A stretch of 64,000 nucleotides of DNA from Glossina fuscipes (GCF_014805625.2 NW_023998416.1:32188056-32252055), one strand, 5' to 3'; counted from the first letter of the stretch, positions 13,358 through 27,694 are shown. The notes: generated from the sequence alone by a model not told the origin. Numbers and translations: made by a program.

Positions 13358-16300
13358 GTATATAGATATATATGTGCACATATATACTTAAGCAAATCTC
13401 AAATGAAACAAAAAGCCTAAAAACGCTTTAAGCCAAAATGCAGAAAAAAGGCAACTTTTGCTAACATGCGTTTTTTTTTATTTTTTTTTTTTATTATTAT
13501 TATTTTTTAAGTCAACAACAAAAGCAAAAACAAAAAACCGACGCGTTGAAAGTAGGGCGTTATCACTACGCGCATGCTTATATACAACGCGAAGCATGTG
13601 TACGCATATGGTCAAGCCGGGTATGGCAACAATTTGTACTTAATATGCAAAGTATTTTAGGCCCAACAGCATTCAACGAAGCAACAAGAAAAAAAAGCAC
13701 CTTCGTTTCCCTAAATGAGTTATGAGGCATGCTCGTTTTGCATATTTTAAGCCACCGTTTAATTAAAAGGTTCACCTATGCGGCCATCAACAATATTCCA
13801 AAAAGTACAAAGAAAAAAAAGGAAGGTTCAACAGACAGATGACAGGTTGAAATTCAAAAATAAAAAAAATAAAAAACAACAACAGCAAAAAAAAGAACTC
13901 CACATCAGAAATTAAATATAAGTTAAGACACGTGTCGGGCAAAGAGTCCTTATGTGTTACACGATAATGTTGAAGCACAACAAAAAAGAAAAAAGAAAAG
14001 CGAAGCGTACGTAAGGATAAACTGAAAAGAATAAATAAAAAAATGGTCAAAATAAGGCCATGAGTTATATATAAATCAAGCTGCATTATATGTAAAAGAG
14101 AAAACTTACATGAAAAATCACGGGATCGGCAACTCAGACGCCAGCCTGTAACGTCGTTAAATGTTGAGACAATATTTCGCACAGTTATGGCGAAGATTTC
14201 AAAGCACTTTTCCTTTTCATTTTTGTTACGCTGTTGTGACCCAATAAGATTGAGTTCGTGCGAACTGCGTGGTCACACTCTACGTCAATTGCGCTAAGTA
14301 CATACAGCGATATGTATACGAAAACTTATAAGGACATACGCGACACCGCGAAAGACTTAGAATAGACCTAGACTTTATTATACCAATCGGCTCCGAACCA
14401 TTCTGTTGGGCAATTGAAGCTTATGTGCTCATCTGGCCTTCTATCTAACTGTTTAAGTAGATTTGATGCAGTCAACACGTTTGAACCAAGGACGAACCTT
14501 ATTGAAAATGAACTTGGACCCAAACCTTGTTTACGACCATCTACCTAATCTAACACATCTAATGCTCTGCTTTTAAGAACGTTGGGAAGTGGTTTAGCGT
14601 ATTTAAGAGTTAACTTTTCGCGCCTGTAACAGTTTTATTTGTTATTAATAGGCGCAACTTATATGTTCAGTTCCTTCATTTAGTCTATAAAACTCGGTAG
14701 CATACTTTGCTGTTCTTTTTGGAAGTTTCACTCATGGAAGCTTACTGCATAAATGGCTTGTTACTTCCACATATAACACATCGCCATGAATCCTTTTTGC
14801 GATTGACGCTATGATTTCCACTTTATATTGTCGGCTAAGGATTTGCTTTCATCTAGTGAAGTAAAAAGAAATCGAACAGAGAAAAAAACTTCCAATCTCG
14901 ACTAGAAATGTAAGTGTCGCCTTTTTTTTTTTATTTCTTTCTTATGCTTCGAAATAGTTTAAGCTTTTGCCTTCATCCTGTCTATACTTTTCCTTAACTA
15001 TACTTCATCGTCGATCTCCTTTTGAATCCTACTTTAGAAGAAGCGACAGGAAGGGAGTAAATATGTTCATAGCAAATTGTTTTACGGGACTTCATAGCGA
15101 TGCTGGAGCAACACAAAACCTCTTGTCCCCCTAATCCACATCTTATCACTTTGATTGAGCTGATGATGAATTATAAGAAAATATTGTCAACCATCTTCGC
15201 CTATGTTGCACTTATTACAGAACAGAATTGCATGACTTTGTCTCTGTGCCGCAATCAATTTACCCTAATATTGGCAAACAGAGCAAAGAGATGATATAAA
15301 AATTAACATTCTGGCCTCTCGCCTCGTCTTTGTACATTTCTAACAGTATTGTTAAAATTCGTGTTAAGACAATGCTGCGAATAGTCTTTGGCATCAACAT
15401 TCTTGTAAATAGCGGATGGCCGTACTCTATCTCCACGTGACTGACTATTACCCTTAAATAAATATCAGTCGAGGGATCAAGGGTAGCAACTTACCTGCCG
15501 GCCTTTCACTTCGCCTTTTCATATTCCACAAGACTTTGCACGAACTGAAATTTAACTATGGGGAAATTTTCTTTGTAGCCTTTGGCCAAAACTGGCCATT
15601 CCTGTAAATCCTATATAGCCGCTCCACATGAAAACAAGTGATCGAACTTTGTAGTTAAAGCAATATCGCGACCGGTCTACTTTGATATTGGAAAGCGATT
15701 AAAGACAAAGGATGCAAAGAGGGAAACTTACAAACGAACAGCCTGCCAGACCTTCATCCTTGTCCTTTTAATTTTGATAAGATTTTTGGTCGACATAACT
15801 GGTTGGCGATATTGAGATTCATTACAAAGCGAATCCGCGACGACATGGAGAATTTCTTTTTTACATGCAACCGACATTACTCCTAAATAAAGTGTCGTGA
15901 CCACTTTACTCGAGTATTGACAAGCGAGAACAGGAAGAAGAAAAAGTAGAAAATAATTTAGGAAACATTTCAACAATGAAGAAGAAGGAATCAAAAAAAA
16001 TTTCTCAACGAATCGTTTGCTTCATTTGGCTGGGAACATGGCCAGCAAGCGATGAATAATATTTAAATATAATATTTTTTTGACTTTCTCTTGAAAAAAA
16101 GTGTTTTTTTTTCGTTGGGCACTGATTAACAAATATTCGTAAGCCTCGGCACTCTTCGTTCATATTCCGTTTGCTAGTGGAGATCACTTTTCTGGCCCGA
16201 AGAACCGACAATATCTTCGATTTATATTTTCTCTTATTATTCTGGGTCCTCTTGACGGTCAAGCTTATGCAACTTAATTCGAACGGAACGCCATATGATT

Positions 16301-17320
16301 AAATTAAGATAATAGCGAATAGTTTGATCGCTCAGTTTACCGTTGCTTTGAAATCAAGAAAGTTCAATACGATATCGTTCAGTTGTATGTTACTATATTG
16401 TCGATCAACTGTCTTTGCAATAAAGACAATGACTGCGGTGTGGCAAGACTGAAATGACATTATAAAATGACAACATTACGGATACATTATAAACATTGCC
16501 TGATAAATAATTTTTCCGATCTATGATTGCTTTGACAATTAAATAGAAATTTTATGACATCAAATGACTCAATTGTTACTTGATTATGATCAGCGTGATC
16601 AGAAGTGTGCATCTATGTAGGAATGTGCATGTGTGAAATAATGCGACTCACAGTGTGAATTTCTGAGAAAATAAAACGTGAAACATAAGAAGCTTCTTAT
16701 GCAAGAAAACGAAAAAAAAAAAAAAAAAAACAGAAAACAGAAAAAAAGAAAACGGCAACGAGCAGAGTCATGGTGTAAAAATTAAAACTCAGCACGACAG
16801 GCGGCAATTAAATAATGTAATAAGATAAAAGTAAAACATATATATAAACATAAATATCAATAACTTACGCATACACGTAGAAACCATATCTGTGGTGGAT
16901 ATGTGTTTAAGAAACTAACTAGCTTGGGTGGCGTGGCATGTCACTTTAACTGGTCATAAGCTACGTATCTGTAGAATTCGTTTGTTTATCGTTAAATATC
17001 GGAGTAGAAAATGAGGAGAAAAAGAAAAGCTGGAGTAAAATGAATCTGCTGATGCTGGTACTGTTACCAACTCTTTTTTCTTTTTATTTTCATTTTTTTT
17101 TATCACAAACACCATAAACAAGAGAAGGCTGATGATGATGATGCCGATGATTGAGGCAACAGCAGCATGGTGTGCATTTTATTATCATTAAAAGAATTGT
17201 ATAAGATATGCGTATGCACAGGCAAACATAAACATATAGACTCTACATATAAGTAATTTATATGCCACCTTCAAACAACAACAATAACGTAGAGAAGAAG
17301 TAAAAGCATGAAACGTAAAG

Positions 17321-17353
17321 AAAACCTAGAAAACCTAGAAAACCTAGAAAACC
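17321..17353. repeat. Nine-base tandem repeat AAAACCTAG
   Basis: Three full units and a partial fourth unit of AAAACCTAG, with no mismatches. This is the only perfect tandem of period nine I noticed in the window. Confidence 0.88.
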
Positions 17354-18150
17354 ACCTCTCCCTCTCTTCACACAAATTTATTCTATTTTTCTATGTTTTT
17401 TTTTTTTTTATTTTTGATTTTTCTTCTTTATGAAAATAAATGTAAATGTCTCTAAGCATTCATATGGGAATTGAATCAAACAACAATAATAAGAAGTACA
17501 TGCATACATTTATAAGCAAAAAACTTATAGAAATCAACAACAACAATAATAATAATAACAATAATAACAATAAGAAAACAAATCTAGGCGTTTATACCAA
17601 CTCGTTTTATCAAAATCCATAGATCAACGGTTAAACTATTAAAACAACATACACAGCGCATATATTGTTTCTATCTTTCTTTTTATTTATTTATTTTTTT
17701 TTGTCTTTTGTACAGCACCTTCATACACCCATAAAACCAGCTGCTGTCAGGTTGACTACATACATATAAATAAATATGTTTGTAGGTTTTGTATTAAACA
17801 CCTCTACCATCATAAGACCGCATCACAGCGCATGCACGCCGAAGTAAGAGACCCTTTTGTTTTCTACGAAGCGAACTGCTCGCTATACAAAATGCTTTGT
17901 TGGTTAGCTGGCTATTGTTATTGGGATAGTGTTGCTATTGTTAGGCGCTCAATAAATTTAAGTGGATATCAATAATAAATTTCACTAATTTCTGTCATTC
18001 CATGGCTCAAGTGCCTGAGCCCAAAGTCTCCACCACCAACCAGCCATCAACAACAAACTGTTTAACACCAGCGAAAAATTTTTGAAAATGATATGAAAGC
18101 AAACAAAGAAATGAAAAAACACAATAAAATGTATGGTGCATTCGGTGTGA

Positions 18151-18251
18151 CTATATATATATGTGTGTGTGTTTGTGTGTATGTGTGTGTATGTGTGTGT
18201 GTTTGTATATAAGCCTCCCCATATATACATGTATATATATATATATATATG
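18151..18251. repeat. Compound (AT)n (GT)n (AT)n microsatellite
   Basis: TATATATGTGTGTGTG followed by mixed GTAT/GTGT and a second AT run. The ORFs crossing it on both strands are translated repeat. Confidence 0.88.
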
Positions 18252-20817
18252 AGTACAAGTTGAGCTGGGATGATACAACGCTTACATATGTATGCTTATA
18301 TTTACATATGTATATCCACTGTTTATTAATTGTAGCTATTGTTGTTGCCTGTAAGTCTGCTTTTAACCACTTTATTTTGAAGCGTCAAAGGTTAAAAGAT
18401 ATAGTTGTTGTCGTGTTGTTGTTTTTGTTACTGTTTAGTGGTGGCTCTATGAGAGCCAGTGGTCAGTTGCCTTCTTGTCAGTTGGTCCATGTTCTCAAGC
18501 GTATCTAGGCTAACCAGCTGGATCGTATATCTGACTTACTGACAGCTCGAACATTACGTCTGACATGTAAAGCCCGTTGACTTTTGCTTTGCTTTTCTGT
18601 CATATCTTTTCGGTTGCCGTACGGCTCTTTGAGAAAAAAAACTATTTAACATTGTTTTAAACTTGAAAATAATCAAATAAACAATTCGCACGCTTGCACA
18701 TGCATAGCAAGACTAAAGAAGTTAATGCTTTTAGGCATTTGTTAAAAATATTTTTAAAAAACATATATACATATCGTGGATATTAAATAGTAATTCTCTT
18801 ATAACATTATAAGAATTAGTCAAACACGAATTCGATCTGACCCTAGTTAACCAGTAAAATGTAGACTTAATAAATGTTTATAGAGCACGGAAAAAGTTCG
18901 TGGAGTATTTATTTTTATTAAAATTCAAAAATATTTTTCTTATGTTTGAAATAAACTTTTTTAATTATTCTGCCATTTCTCACGCAAAATCCGCATTATT
19001 CCTTCTCTGTAGTACTGTAGTACTTCAAAGGTGTAGTTACGCCATCAAAAGAATTCTGCAGGCAGCGAAGCAAAATTTAATTTATCTACACATTGTACGT
19101 ATCATATAATGGTATATACGGCGAAACCTCCCATCTAAACCATCTCAATTTCTATCGACTCAAGGAATATTTGCGCCGTCCACGGCAGCGATGTCATAAG
19201 ATAAAGCATGCGTATCTTCCTCCTCCGTTGGGGAAACTTTGCCGACTTTATCAACTATTGGTCGAATAGAGCGCGGGGCATCTTGAACAGCAAAAGTTAA
19301 AAACTCATTGGTTGCTGATGATTTTGGTCCTGGAGAAACGCTATGGACATTTTATTTGACGCCATATTTCATTAGAATTGTTTGTAAGAGCAAGAGCACC
19401 TTAAGTTTGTATTTGTGCTACACACCGAAGAGCTCTAGATAGATCCATCGTTTATTAGATCGATCGACTCAGAATCAATTGCTAAGTGTGCGTGTCCGTG
19501 CGTCTGTCTCCTTTCTTTCTATTTAACATTCAGGGCGCAATTTTCGAGGTATTTTGGTTGCGATTCGGCACTCTGACATGTTTTAGCCCAACAACGGAAG
19601 CTATCGAAATGCATTTGAGTAACATCATTTTTTCGTCCACTGCCCGTATAACTGTCTACTTTGAAAATTCGTTGTAAGTAGGATGGTGTAGTTTATTGAA
19701 TGGATCGCCTTAACCCAATAAAGTGTTTGACTTCTTCTTACTTTCATTTTAATTCTAAATAAAAATAGCAAAAAAAATATGAGAAAAAATTAAACAAATC
19801 TGAAAAGATCATAATGAAAAAGCAACTGTGGCGCTGTGCGCTTTAAACGAGCGTATATCTCTGCTAAGAGAAGAAATTCGGAGCAAAAGGCTCCGAATGG
19901 CTTGTCTAAGAGTGCTAAGGGTAGCTATTGTTCTTGAATGGAGGTGTGAGTACACGTCTGCTCAGGTTGAAAGCTAGAGCCCGAAGAAGGACAAGACGGA
20001 AGTCGAACATTCACTGTACTTTCTATCGATTTGAAATCATATGTTCGATTCTCGAGTGTGACCAAATCTGCGGTGTGAGACCAACCCAAGGTCCAACTTC
20101 GTGTCTGAACTTAGCTCAGGTCAAATTAAATAAACCATCAGTCAACTATCAACGCCATGTAAATAAGCACAATAGCAATAAAATATTCCTGTGTCATTCA
20201 TTACGGACAGAATATGCGCTAAAAAAAGGGATTTGTCTAAGAAAACTTAATAAAATGATTCCACATCAAAATTGCTAAAGTAACAAAGTTTCTGAGGAAC
20301 TGCAGCAAATCTCTCAAATGCCTTGGACAGGTGTTAAACGATGAATATCTAACGGAATTAAAATTTGAACTATTTTGAAAACCTAGAGTTGAGAGAAACG
20401 CGTTAAAAGTCATGCCAACGTGGATTAATACCTTTTGTTATTTCAAAAAAAAAAAAAAAAAGAAAAGATTTCCTGTTTTTTTTACTGCATTTTTACAAAT
20501 TACGCTTAATGCGGCAAACGTTTTATTTTTTTGGTTTCTTGTCTTTTTTTTACCAAAAAAGTAAAACAAGAAATAAAATAAATTGTTTAACTTATTATTC
20601 TTGGAAAGCACGATCATGACATAGTATCCCTAGTCACTTGTGTGATTTCTTTTATTTTTTGTTTATTTCGTTTATTCAAAAGGGGGGAGGGGGAAAGATC
20701 AGAGCAAGGATTCCAGCACGTAAACGATTGCATGACGAAAAGCATTTAGTGAAACAAACGACCAAGTGAATGATGTTAAGCGATGTTAAACGCTTATATA
20801 TATACATATATATGGTT

Positions 20818-20839
20818 GCTGTGTGTGTGTGTGTGTGTG
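20818..20839. repeat. (GT)n microsatellite
   Basis: Twenty-two bases of alternating G and T ending in GGGG. Confidence 0.9.
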
Positions 20840-21243
20840 GGGATGAGCAGACCTACTGATGATAATGACAGAGCAGAGAGCGCACAGACGTCGAATAAGA
20901 CGAAATGACGGACTATGTGAATTTGTGATTTTGAATGAAATCATTCTGTCTCTTTTCCTTAATCCCTTTTAATGCAGTGAAACGCAAAGTTTCGTGAATG
21001 CTTGCTAAACGTTAAAAACGTTTCATTTGATAAAAGCAAACAAAATGAATTTAATAAAATAGAATAAATAGCGGACGCTGCCGCGCCGACGCAATGAAAT
21101 CAAAAATTGTTGCGTGCAGAAAAAGCTAAACGCCGTTGATTTTAAACCATTTAAAATTTTGAACTTGGAATTAGTTGAAATTGTTGTTTAATTAAAACGT
21201 GCAAGAGAGTAAGTTTCCCAAGTAAATCTTTACCAGTTTCTCT

Positions 21244-21249
<6 letters not shown>

Positions 21250-21282
<33 letters not shown>
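21250..21282. repeat. Poly-A run (33 bases)
   Basis: Thirty-three consecutive A. No retroposed sequence is recognisable immediately upstream. A long T run follows at 21419-21445. Confidence 0.9.
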
Positions 21283-21283
<1 letters not shown>

Positions 21284-21683
21284 AGAAATGAAGAGTAATT
21301 TATTTTACTTAGGCAACAGTTTTAATGGCTTTGACTTCTACTTTTTAAATCTATGAAAAAACCGCTAACACAATCCAAATACACAATGGCAAACACTAAT
21401 AACAGCAAATAATTGTCCTTTTTTTTTTTTTTTTTTTTTTTTTTTGTTACTTTATTATGTTTTCTTATGCTCTCCGCTAGTTAAGCGATTGTGCAGCACT
21501 TAAGGGTCGCTCACTTCGTAGCTCTGGCTCATATAAAGTTTTATTGCAAAGTAACAATTTTGTTTTCATTTTCTTAAAGGCAAACTACCAAAACCCAAAA
21601 ATCCCGAGTCCGATTTCTATTCTTGGACAATACAAAAAATAAAAAAATTTAAAAGTAAAAAAAAAAGAGAAAGGAAAGAAAAA

Positions 21684-21709
21684 CATATATATATATATAT
21701 ATATATATT
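21684..21709. repeat. (AT)n microsatellite
   Basis: Twenty-six bases of AT following an A/G-rich stretch. Confidence 0.9.
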
Positions 21710-21902
21710 GTTGAGAGTCACATACCTGTCTGCGGTGATCGCTTTCCGTTGATAGGACTAACATTTTAAATGATTTTGTATTTTTGTGTTGATACATAAT
21801 TGATCTGTAGGCCATTCATTGTCTGGCGTACCAGAAAGAAATCTGTTATACTACAAGTGTATTATTTTAAAGTTCAATAGACACTTTATACGTACGAGGC
21901 AC

Positions 21903-21927
21903 GCACACACACACACACACACACACT
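21903..21927. repeat. (CA)n microsatellite
   Basis: Twenty-five bases of alternating C and A. Confidence 0.92.
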
Positions 21928-22043
21928 TACGTAAATCTGTTTAGTTGTAATCCATTGTTCAGCGAACATAAACCCAAACGTTTGGTCACTTATGACGAAA
22001 AAATCACAAGATCAACAATTGAATTAAAGCAACAAACTCTTGT

Positions 22044-22077
22044 GCACTCATTCACTCACTCACTCACTCACTCACTT
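22044..22077. repeat. (ACTC)n tetranucleotide repeat
   Basis: About seven units of ACTC, in a cluster of four different microsatellites within 400 bases that ends at the first assembly gap. Confidence 0.9.
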
Positions 22078-22261
22078 GTAAGACGTATTTTTCTTCCACT
22101 TTTTCTTCTTCAAAAATTTATTATATTTTTTTATTTTGTATTTTGTTACATTCATTGGGAGTAGTAATGCGATTGATTTCTTTTAACATAAGCAATGCAA
22201 TTTGTTGTAGCCTTTGTCATTGTTCACCGTCATCATCGTCATCGTCATCGTCATCGTCATC

Positions 22262-22361
22262 NNNNNNNNNNNNNNNNNNNNNNNNNNNNNNNNNNNNNNN
22301 NNNNNNNNNNNNNNNNNNNNNNNNNNNNNNNNNNNNNNNNNNNNNNNNNNNNNNNNNNNNN
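22262..22361. other. Assembly gap inside a (CATCGT)n repeat
   Basis: Exactly 100 N, the conventional filler for a gap of unknown size. Both sides carry TCATCG repeats (22229-22261 and 22362-22395), so the true sequence is probably a longer hexanucleotide or trinucleotide repeat array. Confidence 0.95.
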
Positions 22362-24852
22362 TCATCATCGTCATCGTCATCGTCATCGTCATCATCTGGA
22401 GTGTTGTTTTGTATACATGTTCTATAGCTATTGTAAAGCCTTTCGTTTTCATAGTGTTTTTATTCGAATAGTTCGATGGAATCGATGAATGGTTTCCAAT
22501 AAAAGATATTTCAAAAAAAGCAAAAAAAAACTCCGAAATGATTTTTTAATAAAGAAACGATTTTATCGTAAGTTCATCAATTTTTGTTTATACAAAGTAA
22601 TGAACACATACTCACATACCTACATATGGAAATTCTTCTTTCATCGCAACTTTTTGCCACATTTATCACTTTACTGTTTGGATCCATATTTTGAAAAGTC
22701 CTTTTTCCACGCTAACCGTAAAATATCTTAAGCCAAATGTCTGCAGAATTTTAATCCGCTAAACTCGTGGAACAATTATTTACTATCGTTTATTAATAGA
22801 GCTCGCGGCGTAGAAAATTTTCGCAATTTATTTGATACTTTCAGGAACCAAATTTCAAAATAGATGGAACTTTCGGGGGCCATGAAACGAATGCTTGGCT
22901 TTAAGCTAAATCGAAGCTAAAGCAGAATTTTCGGAAAAAATTTTAAATTTTACTACGCATAGATCTGTTCGGCTTTAAGCTCAAAAGTAACTAAGACAAG
23001 GTGATGTAAAATTTTCAGAACGATACAGAAAGGTACAGCGAATTCTTTGGAACAAATGCAGAATCTTCGGGAATAGTAAAGTCGCGCCTTAGAACGCTGC
23101 ATGCATACGGCGGCCTTACACTTTTCCTATTGGATGAATTGGAGTGAATGGACCCTTCGCATAGTTGTACGGACTTTCTTATCAGCCTTGTGCGATTTTA
23201 CCTTAAACCTCCTGTGTTTGCCACCGTAAGGTTCGTTTATCTTAAATAGGCTACGAACAATGGCTAGTGGTCTATCAATTTTTTTCTTTTCTTCTCTTGG
23301 GAAATCTTATTGACCATAGTTTATGGTCAACGTTTAACGCCTATTTTGGAAAGAACTAAATTTTTCCGATTCGTCTCCGGATCGTCATAGCAATACTTAA
23401 GTAAAATATTCACAAAACAAAATATTTTTGCTGCATCGTCCTGCTTCGATATTTCATCGGAAATATTATTACCGTATTAACGGTGGCTTTTTGTCTTTAC
23501 CCCATAAAAATTCCTTCTGTCATTATAGTACAGAATAAAAAAAGATATTTTCATTTACAAAATGAGGGCATTAGAAAGTTCGAAACGAGATCTTGAGAAG
23601 AGAAAGTCGCTTTAGAAAACCAGGACGGGATTGAGAGCAAAAATATAATAAGAGAAAGGACTACGACAAGCCAGAGCAAGTTTTCGCCTCAACTCGACCA
23701 GCCGCGAAGCTCAGAGCGAATGATAATTAAAATCTCTGAAAATTGTGATGAAAAGGTTTTGAAGATTACTGTATCTTCTTGTGCTTTCTCTTGAAAGTAT
23801 TCAGATCGCATTCACGTCCAAGCCTCTTTACTTGTACAACAATAATTTTCTTTCTCAACTTTTTCGCCGCCCCAGAGACGAAAAGGGGAATGGCTCTTAT
23901 ACGCAACGCTGGTCACGATGGCGCGTTCTTCACAAAAATAGTACGCAATCGATAAATAATACCCACCATAATGACCCTCATGTGTACTTATTCACTATCC
24001 ATATTTCTTGTTGATGGTGAACAATGCATTAAAAAAAGTACTGAAAAGCCAACAAGCCCCACCATGTTGTAGAATAGCACCGAATTCAATAAATCTCGAC
24101 TGAACCCCAATAACGCTGTAGGGTACTTTCAAAATTAAAATTAATGACAATTTGCTGTACTGTTTCCAATGCTTTCTGGTGCTATGAAAGATGTCTTTTC
24201 TAATGTTTGTTAATATCGAAGAGATGTCTTGCTCGTGTATAACAAACCAAATTTGCACCAATTTTTACGAAATGCCAAATGGTAAGCACAAGCTCATGAT
24301 GTTCCTTAATAATCATTGCTGAACTATATATGAATATAAATTTCTACATAAAATTATGATGGGTAAGTTGCAATATTAAATAAGCTTTAAATGCTTGTAA
24401 AGTTGAAGCTGCTGAAAATTTTTAGGCTTTTAAGAATTCACATTTAAAAGCAGCAGCGACAAGAATAATAGCAAAAAGAGAAAAAAAGGAAAAAAGAAAA
24501 CAATAACAACGCATCAGTAAGAAGAGGTATTCATATTCATTTCCAGTGAACGCTTTATAATGCAATCTCACTAATTTATGATGGTTGGCTGGTGCAGGCA
24601 TGCAAGGAGTGGGCAACATGCTGAGCGCCTGTCGACTGGAATATTCGGTTTAACTCGCTTTTAAGATTATCAAGCCTTTGCTTATACGGCTGATACCCAT
24701 CATCATCATTATCATATAGGCATTGAAAAAGCGAGCTCCCGCGCCAGCTTATATAACTTTTGCTTCTCATTTATCAGTCAAACAAGTATTTATAATATTT
24801 ATATTGATATTAAGGAAAACCATTGCTACATATCACCCGAATAGGTTTTTTT

Positions 24853-24950
24853 TATTGTTGTTGTTGTTATTACCGCCGTCATCATCATCATCATTATCAT
24901 CATTATTACCATCATCATCGGCTTTACCGTCATCACTATCTTCATTATCG
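24853..24950. repeat. GTT then CAT/ATT triplet repeat
   Basis: Starts with four GTT units and continues as imperfect CATCAT/ATTATC. The overlapping ORFs on both strands are poly-S, poly-H, poly-M or poly-D translations of the repeat and not genes. Confidence 0.85.
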
Positions 24951-25100
24951 TGGCCATAAAATGCATAATATTTGGTATAGAGGTTCGTTTTTCGATTATG
25001 TAAAGTGCTGGACGTTGATTTGGCGAAAAAATGAAAGAAAACAAAAATTGAAACTGAAAAGCAGAGAATGTGCCCAATCATTATTTTGTTTCATATGTAT

Positions 25101-25131
25101 ACGATGATGATAACGATGATGATGATGATGA
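25101..25131. repeat. (GAT)n repeat
   Basis: Ten GAT-type units with a single ACGAT break. Confidence 0.88.
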
Positions 25132-26720
25132 AACCGCCAACTGCTGGCCATGGTTGCTTGTTTTGCTTAAAACTCATACTGACTGACGGGCTGACACTGA
25201 CAATGGAGTTTTCCTCGTAAAATGGCACACAAACTATTCAGAAGAAGAAATAACAACATCTCTCAACATTAATCGTCAGCGTCATCATGATCATCACCAT
25301 TACCATCGCCATCGTACATAAGCAACACACCGATGAGTATAATAAACACAAAAGATATATAATAATAAAAAATAAAAAAAAATACTCTAAACTAAAAAAC
25401 ATTTATCGGTAAGCATTGATTGATTATTAAAATTATTAAAGTCTTTTTTATATTCGTGTAATTTTTCAAAAATTTAATTCTTTCACTTTTCTACATAATA
25501 ATAAATGGTAGGTGCACGTGTTTGCTTGCTTTGTGTTGCGCACAAGAAGAGGAAAATTCAAAATAAAATATTTTAGGCTCTACACACATGCAGGCTATAA
25601 GAAATTACATCGCTTTTGTAAATGGTAATGAGCACTACTGAAAATACGTCCATTGATTAGTTAGGTTGAACTGCAAAAGAAGATGCAACAACAAAAGCCA
25701 TATAGTAGACGATGAAAATTGACAGGTTTCGGTCAGGCCGCACCCACATTAAATTATGTGTTCTAAATGCCAATTTCGGATAAACGTGCTATTATGTAAT
25801 ACACTTCGGCGTTGTCACTGCCCGATCACCAGTTGGAAGAGAATACATTGTTTTTGTCTTACTTGAATTTTTGTTTTTTTTTTTTTTTTTTTTTTTTCTT
25901 GGATAGAAGAACGAAATATATCACTGGAATCGTAAAAATCATTGCAAAAGAACGTAGAGAAAGAAAGCATAGCTACCTCTCCTTGTTTGTATTACAATTT
26001 ACATTTCGTAAAGTCTAATAGTAATAAGAAGAGAAGAAAGCAACAAGTAGAAACTAGGCAAAAGAAAGAAAAAAAAAAAAAGAAACAGGGCGGAAAAACA
26101 GAGAAAGGAAAGCGAACAGAAAGAAAAAAAATATAGCAGAAAGATTTAAAAAAGAAGAAGGAGAATGGGCGCAGGGCAAAGAAAGAGGAAAGAAAAAGGA
26201 ATCAGGAACAAAAAAAAAAAGGCGTTAAGACCTTAGAAGCGTAAGATATGCAGAATGGAGACACAGGTATTATCTCTGTAGTGGATAGGTAAAAAGATTC
26301 GGTTCAAAATTTATTCGAGCAGTAAACAACTTTTATGTTATCTGAAAGTTCTCACCTTCAGAGATAAGATCTGATATCTTACCATATAACAATAACAGTC
26401 AATACAGATACATATATATATGTAGCTGTGTATGCAAAATACCAAATTTAAATTTCAATTTATGAGACGGGAACAATTCCAAAGAGATAAAGAAGCTCGA
26501 CTGCACCATTTCTAAGGTTCTAGTTAACGAAGGGTCGAAATGCTTCGTTCGGTCTCTAACAAGTCTAACTAATACGTACTTCACTCGTGATGGTGCATTT
26601 CCAATCAATATAAGCTTCGTCAGAGCAAACTTTGCAGATTTCGTCAAGATATGTCTTACAATAGTAAGTGGAATAGGTAAATATAAAAAGAGGTAGACAG
26701 ATGGACAGATGGACACCTCT

Positions 26721-26881
26721 TAATAATGATAATAATAATAATAATAATAATAATAATGGTAATCGTTCGCATATAACACTTGAAATGCTTGATGAATGCG
26801 AAAAGCAACAGAAATAGATGATAACGATAACGATCATGATGATGATGATAATGATGATGATGATGATGATATTCATTATCA
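26721..26881. repeat. (AAT)n and (GAT)n repeat pair
   Basis: An AAT array at 26721-26758 and a GAT array at 26817-26881 are separated by about 60 bases of ordinary sequence. ORFs over it encode poly-I or poly-H/D and are artefacts. Confidence 0.88.
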
Positions 26882-27599
26882 TGATGCTTATAACTGCCTG
26901 ACTGTTCTTTTGAAAAAATATCAGGTTTTTCTTTCTTTCTTTCATTCATTCCTTCTTTTTCCGTACCTTTTACTTTATTTTATGGGTGGCCCACATGTCA
27001 AGGCACATAAAGTAGAAAATTATCACCTTTTAAATTGAATAATCCAAACAAATTGAAATGGATCTCTTGTTTAAAAGCTATCGACATTATTTCTATTAAA
27101 AGCAATAACAACAACAATAACAATAACAACACAACGATATTGCCAAATAAGCAAACAAATGAAAGAAGCGTAACAACAACAACTTCATGCGCGTATCTAT
27201 ATACATTTTCTATAAAGAAATAAACGGAAAAGAAGCAAAGAAATTTTAGGCTCACTTGCATTTTAGAGACGGTGTGCATTACCAGAATTATGGTACGTAC
27301 ATGTATTTATATTGTATTTATATATATATGTGCGCATGTATGTATAGGTTTGATATCTTTTGAGGAGAATAAAATACAACATGAACAACACGCATATTGA
27401 TCGCATCACATTGTTTTACACTCTAAGATCTTGTTCAGTACTCATGTAGATACATATGTAGTTGAACATGATACACGTTTCTGTTGCGAATATACAGCAG
27501 ATGACAGTATAGCAACTTAAACAAACGACAACGTATACGCGACAAGCCAATTAAAAGTATAAAATGCGTGGGTTTACCAATTCCAGCCGACATTATATG

Positions 27600-27694
27600 C
27601 ATAATACGTTGATCTTGTAGAGCAAGGCGTTCTGCTTGCTCGCTCGCTTGCTTGCTTGCCTGCTTGCCTGCTTGCTTGCTTGCTTGCTTGCTTG
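27600..27694. repeat. (CTTG)n tetranucleotide array
   Basis: About 60 bases of CTTG with GCCT and CTCG variants at 27635-27694, led in by a looser GCTTGCTCGC region. Confidence 0.88.

Larger units (their letters stand above)
8973..22261. other. Gene-free stretch up to the first gap
   Basis: No conserved protein or RNA gene seen. The longest ORFs that are not plain repeats (10799-11122, 11169-11456, 19928-20278 on plus and 13787-14182 on minus) have no domain, repeat or family signature I recognise. The composition at about 10600-11800 is less AT-rich and may hold an unrecognised old transposon. Confidence 0.55.

Noticed and set aside
13787..14182. A 131-codon minus-strand ORF
   Set aside because: Long F/L-rich runs come from A-rich tracts on the plus strand. 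No signal peptide plus domain arrangement or family match was visible.
17321..17353. CRISPR-like array or regularly spaced repeats
   Set aside because: The unit is a nine-base head-to-tail tandem without spacers, in a eukaryotic sequence.
22143..22488. Poly-S, poly-H/R, poly-V/I and poly-M/T ORFs crossing the first N gap
   Set aside because: They are the CATCGT repeat translated in different frames on both strands, with X for the gap.
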